A stretch of 64,000 nucleotides of DNA from assembly GCA_964605665.1 (NCBI GenBank), contig CAZSDP010000013.1, positions 1-64,000 on the forward strand. The letters run 5' to 3'. This DNA is from CAZSDP01 sp964605665 (GTDB taxonomy: Bacteria > Planctomycetota > UBA8108 > UBA1146). The notes below the pieces were generated by a model. The model ran no database searches and was not told the DNA's origin. It was given only the letters and a program-made list of their open reading frames with translations. Shown one piece after another: positions 46,378 through 54,916 of the stretch (position 1 is the stretch's first letter; each line of letters begins with the position of its first letter). Made by a program: the position numbers and the translations under genes.

Positions 46378-49327
46378 CTACCCACCCCCGCCATCCTCAG
46401 AACCCTCGGTGCCATCAGGACCTACGGCTTCCTTCTCCCCCTCTTGCTCCGGCTCCGGAGACATCGCTTCCTCAAGATCGCTCGCGATTTCACTGGTCAA
46501 ACCGACCAAACTCCCCTGACGTTGGACCAAGCGTTCGAGTATTCGCTCCTGGACCGGATCGAAGTCCTCTCCCGATCTCTCCTTTGCTGCCTCCAGCCGA
46601 CGTGTCCGCTCGAGGACTTCGATCTGCATCTCCTTCAGGGTGAGCAACTCTGCAACGGGTGGAACTAAGCGCGGCTGTCTCGGCCCTGAATCTTGTTGCT
46701 GCTGTTGTTGTTGTTGCTGTTGCTGCTTGCGACGTCGCAACTCTTCTTCAAGGGCATTTCGAAGACGATCTAGACCATCGATCACCTCTTGAGCGAGAAG
46801 TTGCGTCTCTTCTCCTGGATCATTTCGTGGACTGAGATTTTGACGAACTTCATCGATGTCTTGCAAGACATCGCGAATGATGAAGGCGAAGACTCGAGCG
46901 CGCTCTTCCTCAAGACGCCGACCGACTTCATCTCCCCGAGTGTGCAAGACTTTCGCTCGCTCCGACAGAGACAGCAGCTTGCGACGTTGAGATCGGTTCG
47001 GCCGCCGTTCACCAATGTCTCGCTGGAGAGTTCGAGCCTCATCGCGGATTTCGACCATCTCATCCGACATCTCGATCACGGTCGCGAGGATGTCCAAGAG
47101 ATCTTGTTCTGTCTTCAGAGACTCGAGCTTGTCTTCTTCTTCAGCGAGTTCTTCATCGGCCTGCTCGAGTTGCGAAAGCGCTTCATCTTGATTTTCACCG
47201 GCCTCCTGCGAGCGCTGCATATCTAGATCTTGGCTCGCCTGGTCCATCGCCTCAGCAGCGCGCTGAAGAGACTCTGCGGTCTGAGGGTCCTCTTCCTGAA
47301 GCTCCTCCGCATACTGACGGGTTAGCCGCTCTAGCTCTCGCTGGTCTTCCGCAAGCTTTTCCAGCTCTTCCTCTCTCCGCTTCAGTCTCTCCAGGGCATC
47401 TTGCTGCGATTCGGCGAGCTCCTGGGAGGCTCGCTGCAACTGCTGAGAAGCCTCCTGCTGCGATCTCTCTCCCGATTCCCCTCGCGACATCTGACGAGAA
47501 GCTTGCTCCATCGCCGCGCGAGCATTCGCCAACGACTCTTGGGCCTCTTCCAACTTCTTCCGGAGGCGCTCTTCCTCTTCAAGAGTCTCGGCAGCCTCTT
47601 TCTCTTCCAGCTTCTTGGTCAGCTGATCGATCTTCTCTTCGAGTTCCTCAACTCGATTTGCCAACTCCTCTTGTCGCTCCGACGGAGAGCCATTCGCTTT
47701 GGAGCGATTCATCTCTGCAATACGGTCGAGCGCATCGGCGGCACGCTCCAATTGCTCGGCCGCTTGTCGAGCGGCTTCTTGCTGTTGGCCTGACTGCTGT
47801 TGGCCTGACTGCTGTTGGCCTGACTGCTGTTGGCCTGNNNNNNNNNNNNNNNNNNNNNNNNNNNNNNNNNNNNNNNNNNNNNNNNNNNNNNNNNNNNNNN
47901 NNNNNNNNNNNNNNNNNNNNNNNNNNNNNNNNNNNNNATTGCTGTTGGCCCGATTGCTGTTGGCCCGATTGCTGTTGGCCCGATTGCTGTTGGCCCGATT
48001 GCTGTTGACCTGATTGCTGTTCGCCACGACGTCCAGAAGAGGAACTCTCCCCTGCTTCACTCAAGGCACTCTGTGCATCCCCGAATCGCTGACTTGCATC
48101 GCGTGCCGCATCTTCGCTTTGTGGCGTTGCAAGATTGCCATCTTCCTCACTCCACTCGCCAAATCGATTCGCAAGCTCTTCGACGCGCTCCTGCCACGCA
48201 CTCGGACCCGAGTTTTGACTCGCCCTCTCCAATGCTTCCTGGGCACGTGCGAGGGCAGCGGATTCTTGCTGCCGCGCCTTCTGCGCACCTTTCGGGTCGG
48301 AGCGCTGACTCCGATTCGCTCTCTGTGCTGCCTCCGCCGCTTGCTCGAGAGCCTCTTCAGCTTGAGCCAACGAATTGTCTCGAGCCCGATCGGAACCCGA
48401 TTGTGGAGAGCCCGATTCCCTTCGCATCGCGCGAACCGATTGCTTCAACTGCCCCGCTTCACGTGCTCGATCCCCACTCCGCTCTCCGAGGTCCATCGCC
48501 TGAGGATCGGACTTCAAGTCTTCAGCAGAATTTTGGTCGAGTAAACGCTCACCTTGCGTAGCGTCTCGTCGAGCCTCACCGGCCAAAGAATCGAGTCTAT
48601 TCTTCAACCGATCGAGGGACTCTTGTTGCCGAGCTTGACGTGACAACTCTCCCGCCAGTTGAGCGGTGTCGTTACGAATAGAATCGAGCTGCTCATTGCT
48701 CTGAGTGCGATCTTGATTCTCATTATCGACCAGACCATCGAGGTCGCTCTGTTCTTGCAAGAGATCACTGATCTCCCGCTGAGCATCTGCGATTGTCTCC
48801 AGATCACGGCTCGCTTGTTCCGCCGATTGCGTCTTGTTGCGTAGTTCCTGCTGCTTTTCAGTAAACTGGCCGATCGCCTGGCGAGTTTGCTCAATCTGCT
48901 GCAGTTTCTCGTCAACGTCCTCAGGCGACATCGAACGATCTTGCAAGAGTGCAATCACCGCCTCGAGGTTGTCACTGACTCGAGAGACTGTCTCGAGCGC
49001 AGGCACATAGTCTTCATCCTCGAGCAACTCCGCGATATTCCGCATGTCTTCGATCAGCAAGTCGCGGACGATGCGCTCTCTGGCGACCCGCAAGCGGTTC
49101 GCATCCTCGGGTTTCTCGCTGCTCAATCGCTCAGAGAGGGTCTCCATCTGAACTTGAACGAGTCGAAGATAGTCTCTCGCTTCTTCCTGGATGCGAGAGA
49201 GCCGCTTACCTGTTTGTGCTTCAGTTTCACCCGTAAGAGTGAAGGCTACGATTAAAGCGACGAACAGGGTACAGACCGCATCCCGAGTTCGGTTCATTCG
49301 CAGGGCCTGCAAGGACTTTCGAAGCAT
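46378..49327 (-). CDS. Large coiled-coil exported protein, interrupted by assembly gap
   Basis: One gene split by 100 N into two apparent frames (5' part 49327-47938, 3' part 47837-46378). The start chosen is ATG 49327 (MLRKSLQALRMNRTRDAVCTLFVALIVAFTLTGETEAQ), a signal peptide. Before the gap: ~460 residues of heptad-rich helix, rich in Q, E, R and A. After it: ~490 residues of coiled coil, an 11-Q run, and a tail with VQERILERLVQRQGSLVGLTSEI. Both flanks of the gap encode SGQQQ pentapeptides (GQQQSGQQQ), so the missing DNA is almost certainly more of that repeat. The 100-N filler shifts frame, a filling artefact rather than a mutation. Probably periplasmic and elongated; function unknown. 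Confidence 0.72.
47781..48025 (-). repeat. 15-bp tandem repeat coding SGQQQ, with assembly gap
   Basis: Two unit variants flank the gap: GCTGTTGGCCTGACT (47781 onward, four copies, last one cut) and GCTGTTGGCCCGATT (47941 onward, four copies, then two degenerate ones). Each encodes SGQQQ on the minus strand. The intervening 47838-47937 is 100 N, a fixed-size filler, so true copy number is unknown. The change of unit variant across the gap suggests both variants continue inside it. Confidence 0.93.
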
Positions 49328-49433
49328 CGCTTCTTCCCTTCGCTTCTTTCCAATAGGCGCTGATCGCTGTCGTGCTCTTGATTGCACGAGCCGATCCTCT
49401 CTTGAAGACCTATAGGAGAGCTTGTCGTAACCT

Positions 49434-51599
49434 TCAGTCATCCTTGTTCTGTTCCGAATCTCCGCCAAGAGACTCGCGCACTCGACCTTGGATCAATTCT
49501 TCGAGTTCTCGCTCTGTCTTCAAAAGATCTTCGAGCTTCCGAATCATTGTCTGAACATCACCCCACTCCTCGAGCTCTTCGACGAGCGCCTTGAGCTTTC
49601 GTTCAGTCGAGCGCAAGAGCGATACGGCATCATCGATCTGTTCAGGGGTGATCTTCTGATCGTCGACCTGATCGGAAAGTTGGTCGATCGCCTCTAGCGA
49701 CTGCTGCCCCTCATTTTGGACCAAATCGTCGAGGCGCTCTCGTAAGTCCTCGATCAGCGGTAGGTCTTGGTAGTCGCTGAGGCGATTCTGCAGCACCCTC
49801 TCGGTCAACTCCTGGAATCTCTCGACCCCTTCTTCGATACGAGAATTCACTCTCTCTTGGCTCATTCTGGCATGTCGCAGATTCGGCTGTGCGGTCTCCG
49901 GCAATTCACCACCCGAATCCTGAGCTTGCTCTCGCAGATCCTCTAGCTCACGACGTGTATCGCGCTCGAGCTCATACGTCTCCTGCAACCGTTCACTCAT
50001 GATGGTCACAATGTCCTCGACGATGCGCTTCATTTCCTTTTCATCCACGATCGTCAGGACCCACGATCGAGACTCACCCTGCTGACCGATCGCGTCGACG
50101 GCGGTCACGCGATACTCCAATCGAGTGCCTGGCTGGACCGACCACTCCGATAGGTCGAGGCTGACCTCAGTATCCGTTTCGCGAGTCCCCTCCTCGACCG
50201 ACGCCAGTGCGACTCGTCGGAACGGCTCCCCGGTAGAACCGAGTTCTCCTTCGAGGTGGATCACGGTCTCTGCTGAGGTGATTCCGTAGTCATCTTCGAG
50301 GTGAATCTCCAATTTCAGTAACGCCCGCGGAGTGAGCTCGAGATTGCGACCAGGGCTAACCACTTGAACGAGAGGGGCCTGGTCATTGATGACTGCGATG
50401 CGATAGCGAATCGGGCTGGGATTCTCGAAACCGTCTTCCGATACCAGTCGGAAGAAATAGAGTCCGTTTTCCTCAACGGTGAATTGTCCGCTCAGCTCGG
50501 AACCACCACCAGAAATCGTGACCGGCTCTTCCGTCTTCGATTCTCCATCCCCTGCGCGCCGAGTTTCGATCCGACTCGCCTCGCGAATCGGTATTGAAGT
50601 TCTCGCAGCGAAGGTCACCACGGTACCTGCGGCCACCTTCAGATGGCCTCCGTCTAGGGTCAATGGCGCTCCGGAATCATTGAGTCCCGTATATTCGGGA
50701 TATTCGAACGAGAGCGTCATTTGTTCGATGCGAGGTCGACTTCTGACCCCAACTTGGTACCAGGAGCTCGTGAAGTCTCCGCAGTGGATTCGAAAGCGGA
50801 AATCCCTCGATACATTCGCGAAGACCCGACGGAACTGATCGTCACCACGCCGCTCGAGGGTCAACTCTTCTCGGGTTTCCAAGTCTTCCGCTGTCTTGAA
50901 GTACGCTTCGATTCGCGCCCTCGCTCCACCCCCTCTTTCGCGGATCGCTGAAACCGTGAGGGAGTCTCCAACCGCCAGCAATGTGTCCTTGGAGCTCGGC
51001 TGTTCGATTCTAAGAAAGTACGTCCGAGGCCAATCGATCTCTTCCAGGAGTAGGTTTCGAGCGACATAGGTCTTGGTCAGTACCGGCTCGAAGACTGCAC
51101 CAAGGCCGATCGGTCCCAAGACCAAGGCAGCGAGCCAAAATGCTCGCCAGACTCGAAGCCGGGAAAGGAGTGCTCCCGGTGCGAGGTGCGCCATCTTCTC
51201 CTCTGCTTCTGCAATCGTGCGATCGAGAAGCATGGGAGAGTAGAATTGCCGATGAGGATTATCTGGCCTGGTCAGCTGTATCGACGTAATCAGTGATTGT
51301 TCGAGATCTCCAGCCGCAGACTCAATCTCATTCGCGAGTTCATCTTCAGAAATCGGAGTCCGAGCGACGAGCAAAAAGACCTTCACTCCGATCGCCAGTA
51401 GCACCGTTGCAAACAGCAGGTAGATGCCTCGAACCTCGGTGGGAAGTGACAGAAAGTAATCGAGAAGAAAAGAGAACCACCCAAGCCCGCCCAGAAGGAA
51501 CAGCCAGCGGTAGAAACCGGTCCATGCACGGAGTCGCCGACGACGCAGACGCATCTGCTTGAGTCGTCGTAGTGCAGTTTCAGGACGTGAATGGGACAT
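49434..51599 (-). CDS. DUF4175-like membrane protein
   Basis: 721 aa from ATG 51599, six bases after the preceding stop, with GAGAGG about nine bases upstream. Three hydrophobic segments near the N-terminus (YRWLFLLGGLGWFSFLL, GIYLLFATVLLAIGVKVFLLV, AFWLAALVLGPIGLG), then beta-rich periplasmic domains (FEYPEYTGL, VVTFAARTSIPI, ENGLYFFRLVSEDGFENP, LKLEIHLEDDYGI) and a long coiled coil (~510-700). The layout of two or three helices, Ig-like repeats with an FEYPxYT motif and a coiled tail resembles DUF4175 and similar planctomycete proteins. Function unknown. It links the BatA/toroid part of the operon to the coiled-coil part. Confidence 0.75.
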   Translation of the reverse strand: MSHSRPETALRRLKQMRLRRRRLRAWTGFYRWLFLLGGLGWFSFLLDYFLSLPTEVRGIYLLFATVLLAIGVKVFLLVARTPISEDELANEIESAAGDLEQSLITSIQLTRPDNPHRQFYSPMLLDRTIAEAEEKMAHLAPGALLSRLRVWRAFWLAALVLGPIGLGAVFEPVLTKTYVARNLLLEEIDWPRTYFLRIEQPSSKDTLLAVGDSLTVSAIRERGGGARARIEAYFKTAEDLETREELTLERRGDDQFRRVFANVSRDFRFRIHCGDFTSSWYQVGVRSRPRIEQMTLSFEYPEYTGLNDSGAPLTLDGGHLKVAAGTVVTFAARTSIPIREASRIETRRAGDGESKTEEPVTISGGGSELSGQFTVEENGLYFFRLVSEDGFENPSPIRYRIAVINDQAPLVQVVSPGRNLELTPRALLKLEIHLEDDYGITSAETVIHLEGELGSTGEPFRRVALASVEEGTRETDTEVSLDLSEWSVQPGTRLEYRVTAVDAIGQQGESRSWVLTIVDEKEMKRIVEDIVTIMSERLQETYELERDTRRELEDLREQAQDSGGELPETAQPNLRHARMSQERVNSRIEEGVERFQELTERVLQNRLSDYQDLPLIEDLRERLDDLVQNEGQQSLEAIDQLSDQVDDQKITPEQIDDAVSLLRSTERKLKALVEELEEWGDVQTMIRKLEDLLKTERELEELIQGRVRESLGGDSEQNKDD

Positions 51600-51605
51600 C
51601 AATCG

Positions 51606-52700
51606 CTACCTCTCAAAGATCGGTAGGTATTGGTAGGGGATTTGGAGAATGATGCACGCCATGGCCGTGCCGTAATTGGAACCAACAAGATCGGTCCAGG
51701 CCCCATTACGCTCCTGCAAACTGAGAAGATCGCGCCAGACTCCTGGGTGCCAACTTCCCCAGTACTCACCACCACGCTGGAATGCGGCCTGAGTGGCATA
51801 GTAAATCCCGTAGTAGTAGTCGAAATTGCGAGCGGCCTCGCCTCTTCGCGGTACGTTGCGTGCGAGGTAACGCAGTCCGTCCTCGATCATGTGCCCGTCG
51901 TACACCCCAGCGCCGTAAAGAGCTGTAACTCCTGCAGCAGTGAGCGCAAAAGAAATCCTCGATTGCTGCCGACGACCACTCGGTCCCGTCTCATGCTGAT
52001 ACGCAAAGGCATCGTAACGGGGAGCCCAAGAGGATCGAACATAAGAGATCGCGTTGTCGATGGTGCCCTTGGGAACATGAATCCCCGCATTGTGCGCGGC
52101 CCGTAACGCCATCACTTGGCACACTGTAATCGACATGTCTGCATCGTCTGCGCCCGGCTGGTAACGCCACCCGCCTTGTTCATTCTGAGCTTGGATGATC
52201 AGACTGACCGATCGCTTCAAGGCGGGACGAACGGTGCTCATCCCGGTCATCCCGTAGACTTCCGCCAAGAAGAGGGTCGCGAAAGCGTGACTGTACATTC
52301 GAGATTCATTGTCGGTGATGAAGCCGTTCCCTTGCACCTGTTCCAGCACATACTGAAGGCCTCGCTCGACTTGGTCACCGTACTTGCCCACTCCAGGCAG
52401 ACTACCACCGGCGAGGAAGGCGATACATGCGAGAGCAGTAACCCCAACATGCTTGCCCTTCTTCCCTCGGTACTCGAAGTGCACCTTTCGACCGATCTTG
52501 TCGGTCCATGATCCATCAGCGTTCTGGCGTGACTTCAAGAATTCAAGCCCTCGGTGGATTGCCAGTCGCGCCTGACCAACCAGCTTGGCATTCATCGGAC
52601 GAACCGGCTCAGCTGATCCATCCTTGAAGACTGCAGGGGCATTGCCCAGCAGCAGAGGGATGCTGAGTATCGACAAGAGTAATACTCGAGTGGTTTTCAT
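51606..52700 (-). CDS. Prenyltransferase/squalene oxidase repeat protein, exported
   Basis: 364 aa from ATG 52700, which overlaps the upstream PQQ gene stop (ATGA); AGGAGGTG lies about 13 bases upstream. Signal peptide MKTTRVLLLSILSIPLLLGNAPA. Repeats AIHRGLEFLKSRQNADGSWTD, GLQYVLEQVQGNGFI, VSLIIQAQNEQGGWRYQPG and LLSLQERNGAWTDLVG form an alpha/alpha toroid. It ends YLPIFER as does the protein at 44168-45412; the two are clearly related. Neither carries a cyclase DXDD motif, so it is unlikely to make hopanoids. Likely periplasmic, possibly a peptide- or polymer-binding module. Confidence 0.87.
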   Translation of the reverse strand: MKTTRVLLLSILSIPLLLGNAPAVFKDGSAEPVRPMNAKLVGQARLAIHRGLEFLKSRQNADGSWTDKIGRKVHFEYRGKKGKHVGVTALACIAFLAGGSLPGVGKYGDQVERGLQYVLEQVQGNGFITDNESRMYSHAFATLFLAEVYGMTGMSTVRPALKRSVSLIIQAQNEQGGWRYQPGADDADMSITVCQVMALRAAHNAGIHVPKGTIDNAISYVRSSWAPRYDAFAYQHETGPSGRRQQSRISFALTAAGVTALYGAGVYDGHMIEDGLRYLARNVPRRGEAARNFDYYYGIYYATQAAFQRGGEYWGSWHPGVWRDLLSLQERNGAWTDLVGSNYGTAMACIILQIPYQYLPIFER

Positions 52701-54916
52701 CGATTTCTTTTCACCTCCTGCTGAGGAGTATCCTTGATAAAGCAACTGCTGATCTGGGCAGAGGTCACAATGATCCGGTCGGGTAGAACCGTGACGATTC
52801 CATCCTGAATCGGATCGTCACTGATCTCACGCTCTAGTCCCCTGAGGGAACACAGTTTGAGGGGCCTCCCGGGAGTCGCCGAAGAACGAAGAAGTGCTTG
52901 GTAGTAGAGTCCGTCATCGGTCGAGTAGACCAATCCGCTGTCAACGAGAGCAGGCCGAGCTCGAATTCCCTGCTGTGCTCGAAATCTCTCCGAAACTCCA
53001 CGTTCGACGTCTCGGAGAGGAATCAGAGAGATGTCGCTCTTCGCAAGAACGAGGAAATCATTCCACACCCCAACGAGATAACCATCGAGGCCCATTCGAC
53101 TCTGAAGCACTCGGCCATCATTTGGATCGAGGACAAAGAGCTCTGGAGAGTCGAGAGGAGTCACCACCAAACGGTCGGCCGCCAGCAGCATCTTGTTTCG
53201 CTCCCAAATGGGGCGTCTCGGATTACGTCTGCGGCCGCGATAGGCTCTCTTTCGGGGAGCCTCATACTCAGTTGCCCAAAGCACATGGCCATCCGATCCT
53301 CGAACTCGGGCCACGACTCCGAGGTTTGTTGAGCAGTACACCGATTCGTTATCAACGATCACATCACCGAGAATTGGCTCATGGGCTGCCTCACCGAACA
53401 TCGTGAGTTCTACTTGGTTCCCCACGATCGGAGCACTCCACAAACGCTTCCCGTTTCGCACGTCGAGGCAAACGAGAAAGACATCGATATAACCCTTCTT
53501 GCGCCAACCGAGGGCATAAAGTCGCCCCGAACTGAGCACGAGAGAAGAGTTGAAACTGAGCTCTGCCAAGAAAGGATCTTGAGTCTGACGGCGGACTGTA
53601 TCCCAGATGACCCGGTCGCTTCCGACTCGAATCCCCTTTAGACCACGCTTTGGGACTTCGACGGTGATGTCGAAGCCCATGAACTGTTCATGGTCAGTTC
53701 GATCCGCCACGTAGCTGGTGACGAGGTAGTCCCCTTCTGTCACCGCATAAAACTCGATCAACCGTTCCTCTTCGTCGAACCCTGGTTCCGGGGAGAGTGA
53801 AATCTCCCCCACTTGCTTTCCAGAGTCCACATTGAAGCGCAGGACCTTTCGGCTGGTCGGGACAGACATCCAACCGTCCCCAAACACCGGAACGGGACTG
53901 TAGTGCACCGGTCCCCCTCGGGTGTAGTGAGGCATGATCTGGTTCTCACGCCAATAAGGGAAGGTCCGCCAAGACAAGCGTCCTCGAGTGAATGGAAGCG
54001 GTGGCAGCCCACCCGTCGAGATGGGCGGAACAGGCACTCCTGCCGCGGGGAGTTCACGATCAAAGGTTGCGAGGTCTCGCGCTGCGTCACGCCGCACTTC
54101 GGCATCGCCAACTTGTCCGGCAAGCATCGCACGACGAACAGTCAGCTCTTCGACACTTGATTGGATTCCAAACGTCTCCGTCTCATTCGAACGCAGGATT
54201 CGCTCTAGCCAATCCCAACTCTCTGAAGCTCGTCCGAATTGCCCATCCTCAAACCAAATGTCACCTGCCGCGAGAATTGCTCGCGGCGCACTCTTGATCA
54301 GCGGATAGAGCTGCGCCGTTCGCATCAGGCTTGCGGCATTTCGCTCCGCGAGACCACGTTCCAAAAGGGTCTCCGCCGAGAGTGAATACTCTTCTCGATA
54401 GAAGCGAACCGCAGGCGCAGGGAGGGAGGTGATGGTATCGATGATCAGCTCGGTCAGTGACACCGCAACCACATAGTCTTCATGCGCGCGCTCGAGGCTA
54501 CCCGCATCGTACATCATGTGGTTGAGGCCCCAGATCTCCTCATGAAGCGTCTGCAAGTCTCGGACGGCCGATTCGAGTTCCAGCTGATCAAACTTCTCGG
54601 TCTCTCGACCATCTTTCTTTGCCTGCTCCTCAGCAACATCTTTGGTCTGATCGGGATCTTCTGAGGAAGCAGACTCTAGTACCGTTCCAATGCGACGAAC
54701 AACATCACGATACCGCTGCGCCGATTCATCTCCGCGAATCACCAAGGGGATGAGAGCTTCACCAATATCGGCATGAACTGGGCTGGAGAATTGCAGCCCG
54801 GACAGAACGAGGCCGACAACAACGATCCCCACCACCAACCACCTAGGTCCTCTTAGTGAGGTGCGTTGTTGGAGTCCAATGCGTCGAGCTTGGTGCTGGA
54901 AGGGATGATCATTCAC
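52697..54916 (-). CDS. PQQ-like beta-propeller membrane/exported protein
   Basis: 739 aa from GTG 54916, which overlaps the upstream VWA gene stop as GTGA. The longer frame to ATG 54985 is inside that gene. A helix (LVVGIVVVGLVLSGLQF, ~25-42) looks like an uncleaved anchor or signal. Residues ~60-300 are helical with TPR-like character; from ~330 it shows propeller blades of PQQ_2 type (VLRFNVDSGKQVGEISL, VFLVCLDVRNGKRLWSAPIVGNQVEL, ARVRGSDGHVLWATEYEAP, LFVLDPNDGRVLQSRM). No PQQ-enzyme catalytic residues noted, so probably a binding scaffold such as BamB. Next gene overlaps by four bases. Confidence 0.85.
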   Translation of the reverse strand: MNDHPFQHQARRIGLQQRTSLRGPRWLVVGIVVVGLVLSGLQFSSPVHADIGEALIPLVIRGDESAQRYRDVVRRIGTVLESASSEDPDQTKDVAEEQAKKDGRETEKFDQLELESAVRDLQTLHEEIWGLNHMMYDAGSLERAHEDYVVAVSLTELIIDTITSLPAPAVRFYREEYSLSAETLLERGLAERNAASLMRTAQLYPLIKSAPRAILAAGDIWFEDGQFGRASESWDWLERILRSNETETFGIQSSVEELTVRRAMLAGQVGDAEVRRDAARDLATFDRELPAAGVPVPPISTGGLPPLPFTRGRLSWRTFPYWRENQIMPHYTRGGPVHYSPVPVFGDGWMSVPTSRKVLRFNVDSGKQVGEISLSPEPGFDEEERLIEFYAVTEGDYLVTSYVADRTDHEQFMGFDITVEVPKRGLKGIRVGSDRVIWDTVRRQTQDPFLAELSFNSSLVLSSGRLYALGWRKKGYIDVFLVCLDVRNGKRLWSAPIVGNQVELTMFGEAAHEPILGDVIVDNESVYCSTNLGVVARVRGSDGHVLWATEYEAPRKRAYRGRRRNPRRPIWERNKMLLAADRLVVTPLDSPELFVLDPNDGRVLQSRMGLDGYLVGVWNDFLVLAKSDISLIPLRDVERGVSERFRAQQGIRARPALVDSGLVYSTDDGLYYQALLRSSATPGRPLKLCSLRGLEREISDDPIQDGIVTVLPDRIIVTSAQISSCFIKDTPQQEVKRNR

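Noticed and set aside
47781..48025. CRISPR-like regular repeats
   Set aside because: Units are 15 bp, directly abutting without spacers, and code for SGQQQ in frame.
47648..48060. Two overlapping minus-strand frames running through the N gap, and several plus-strand frames there
   Set aside because: The Ns are translated as X and the overlap arises only from the arbitrary gap length; they are halves of one gene or its shadows.
44168..52700. Hopanoid or squalene cyclase enzymes
   Set aside because: The repeat fold is shared, but the proteins are half the length and lack the DXDD catalytic motif, so a biosynthetic role is not supported.
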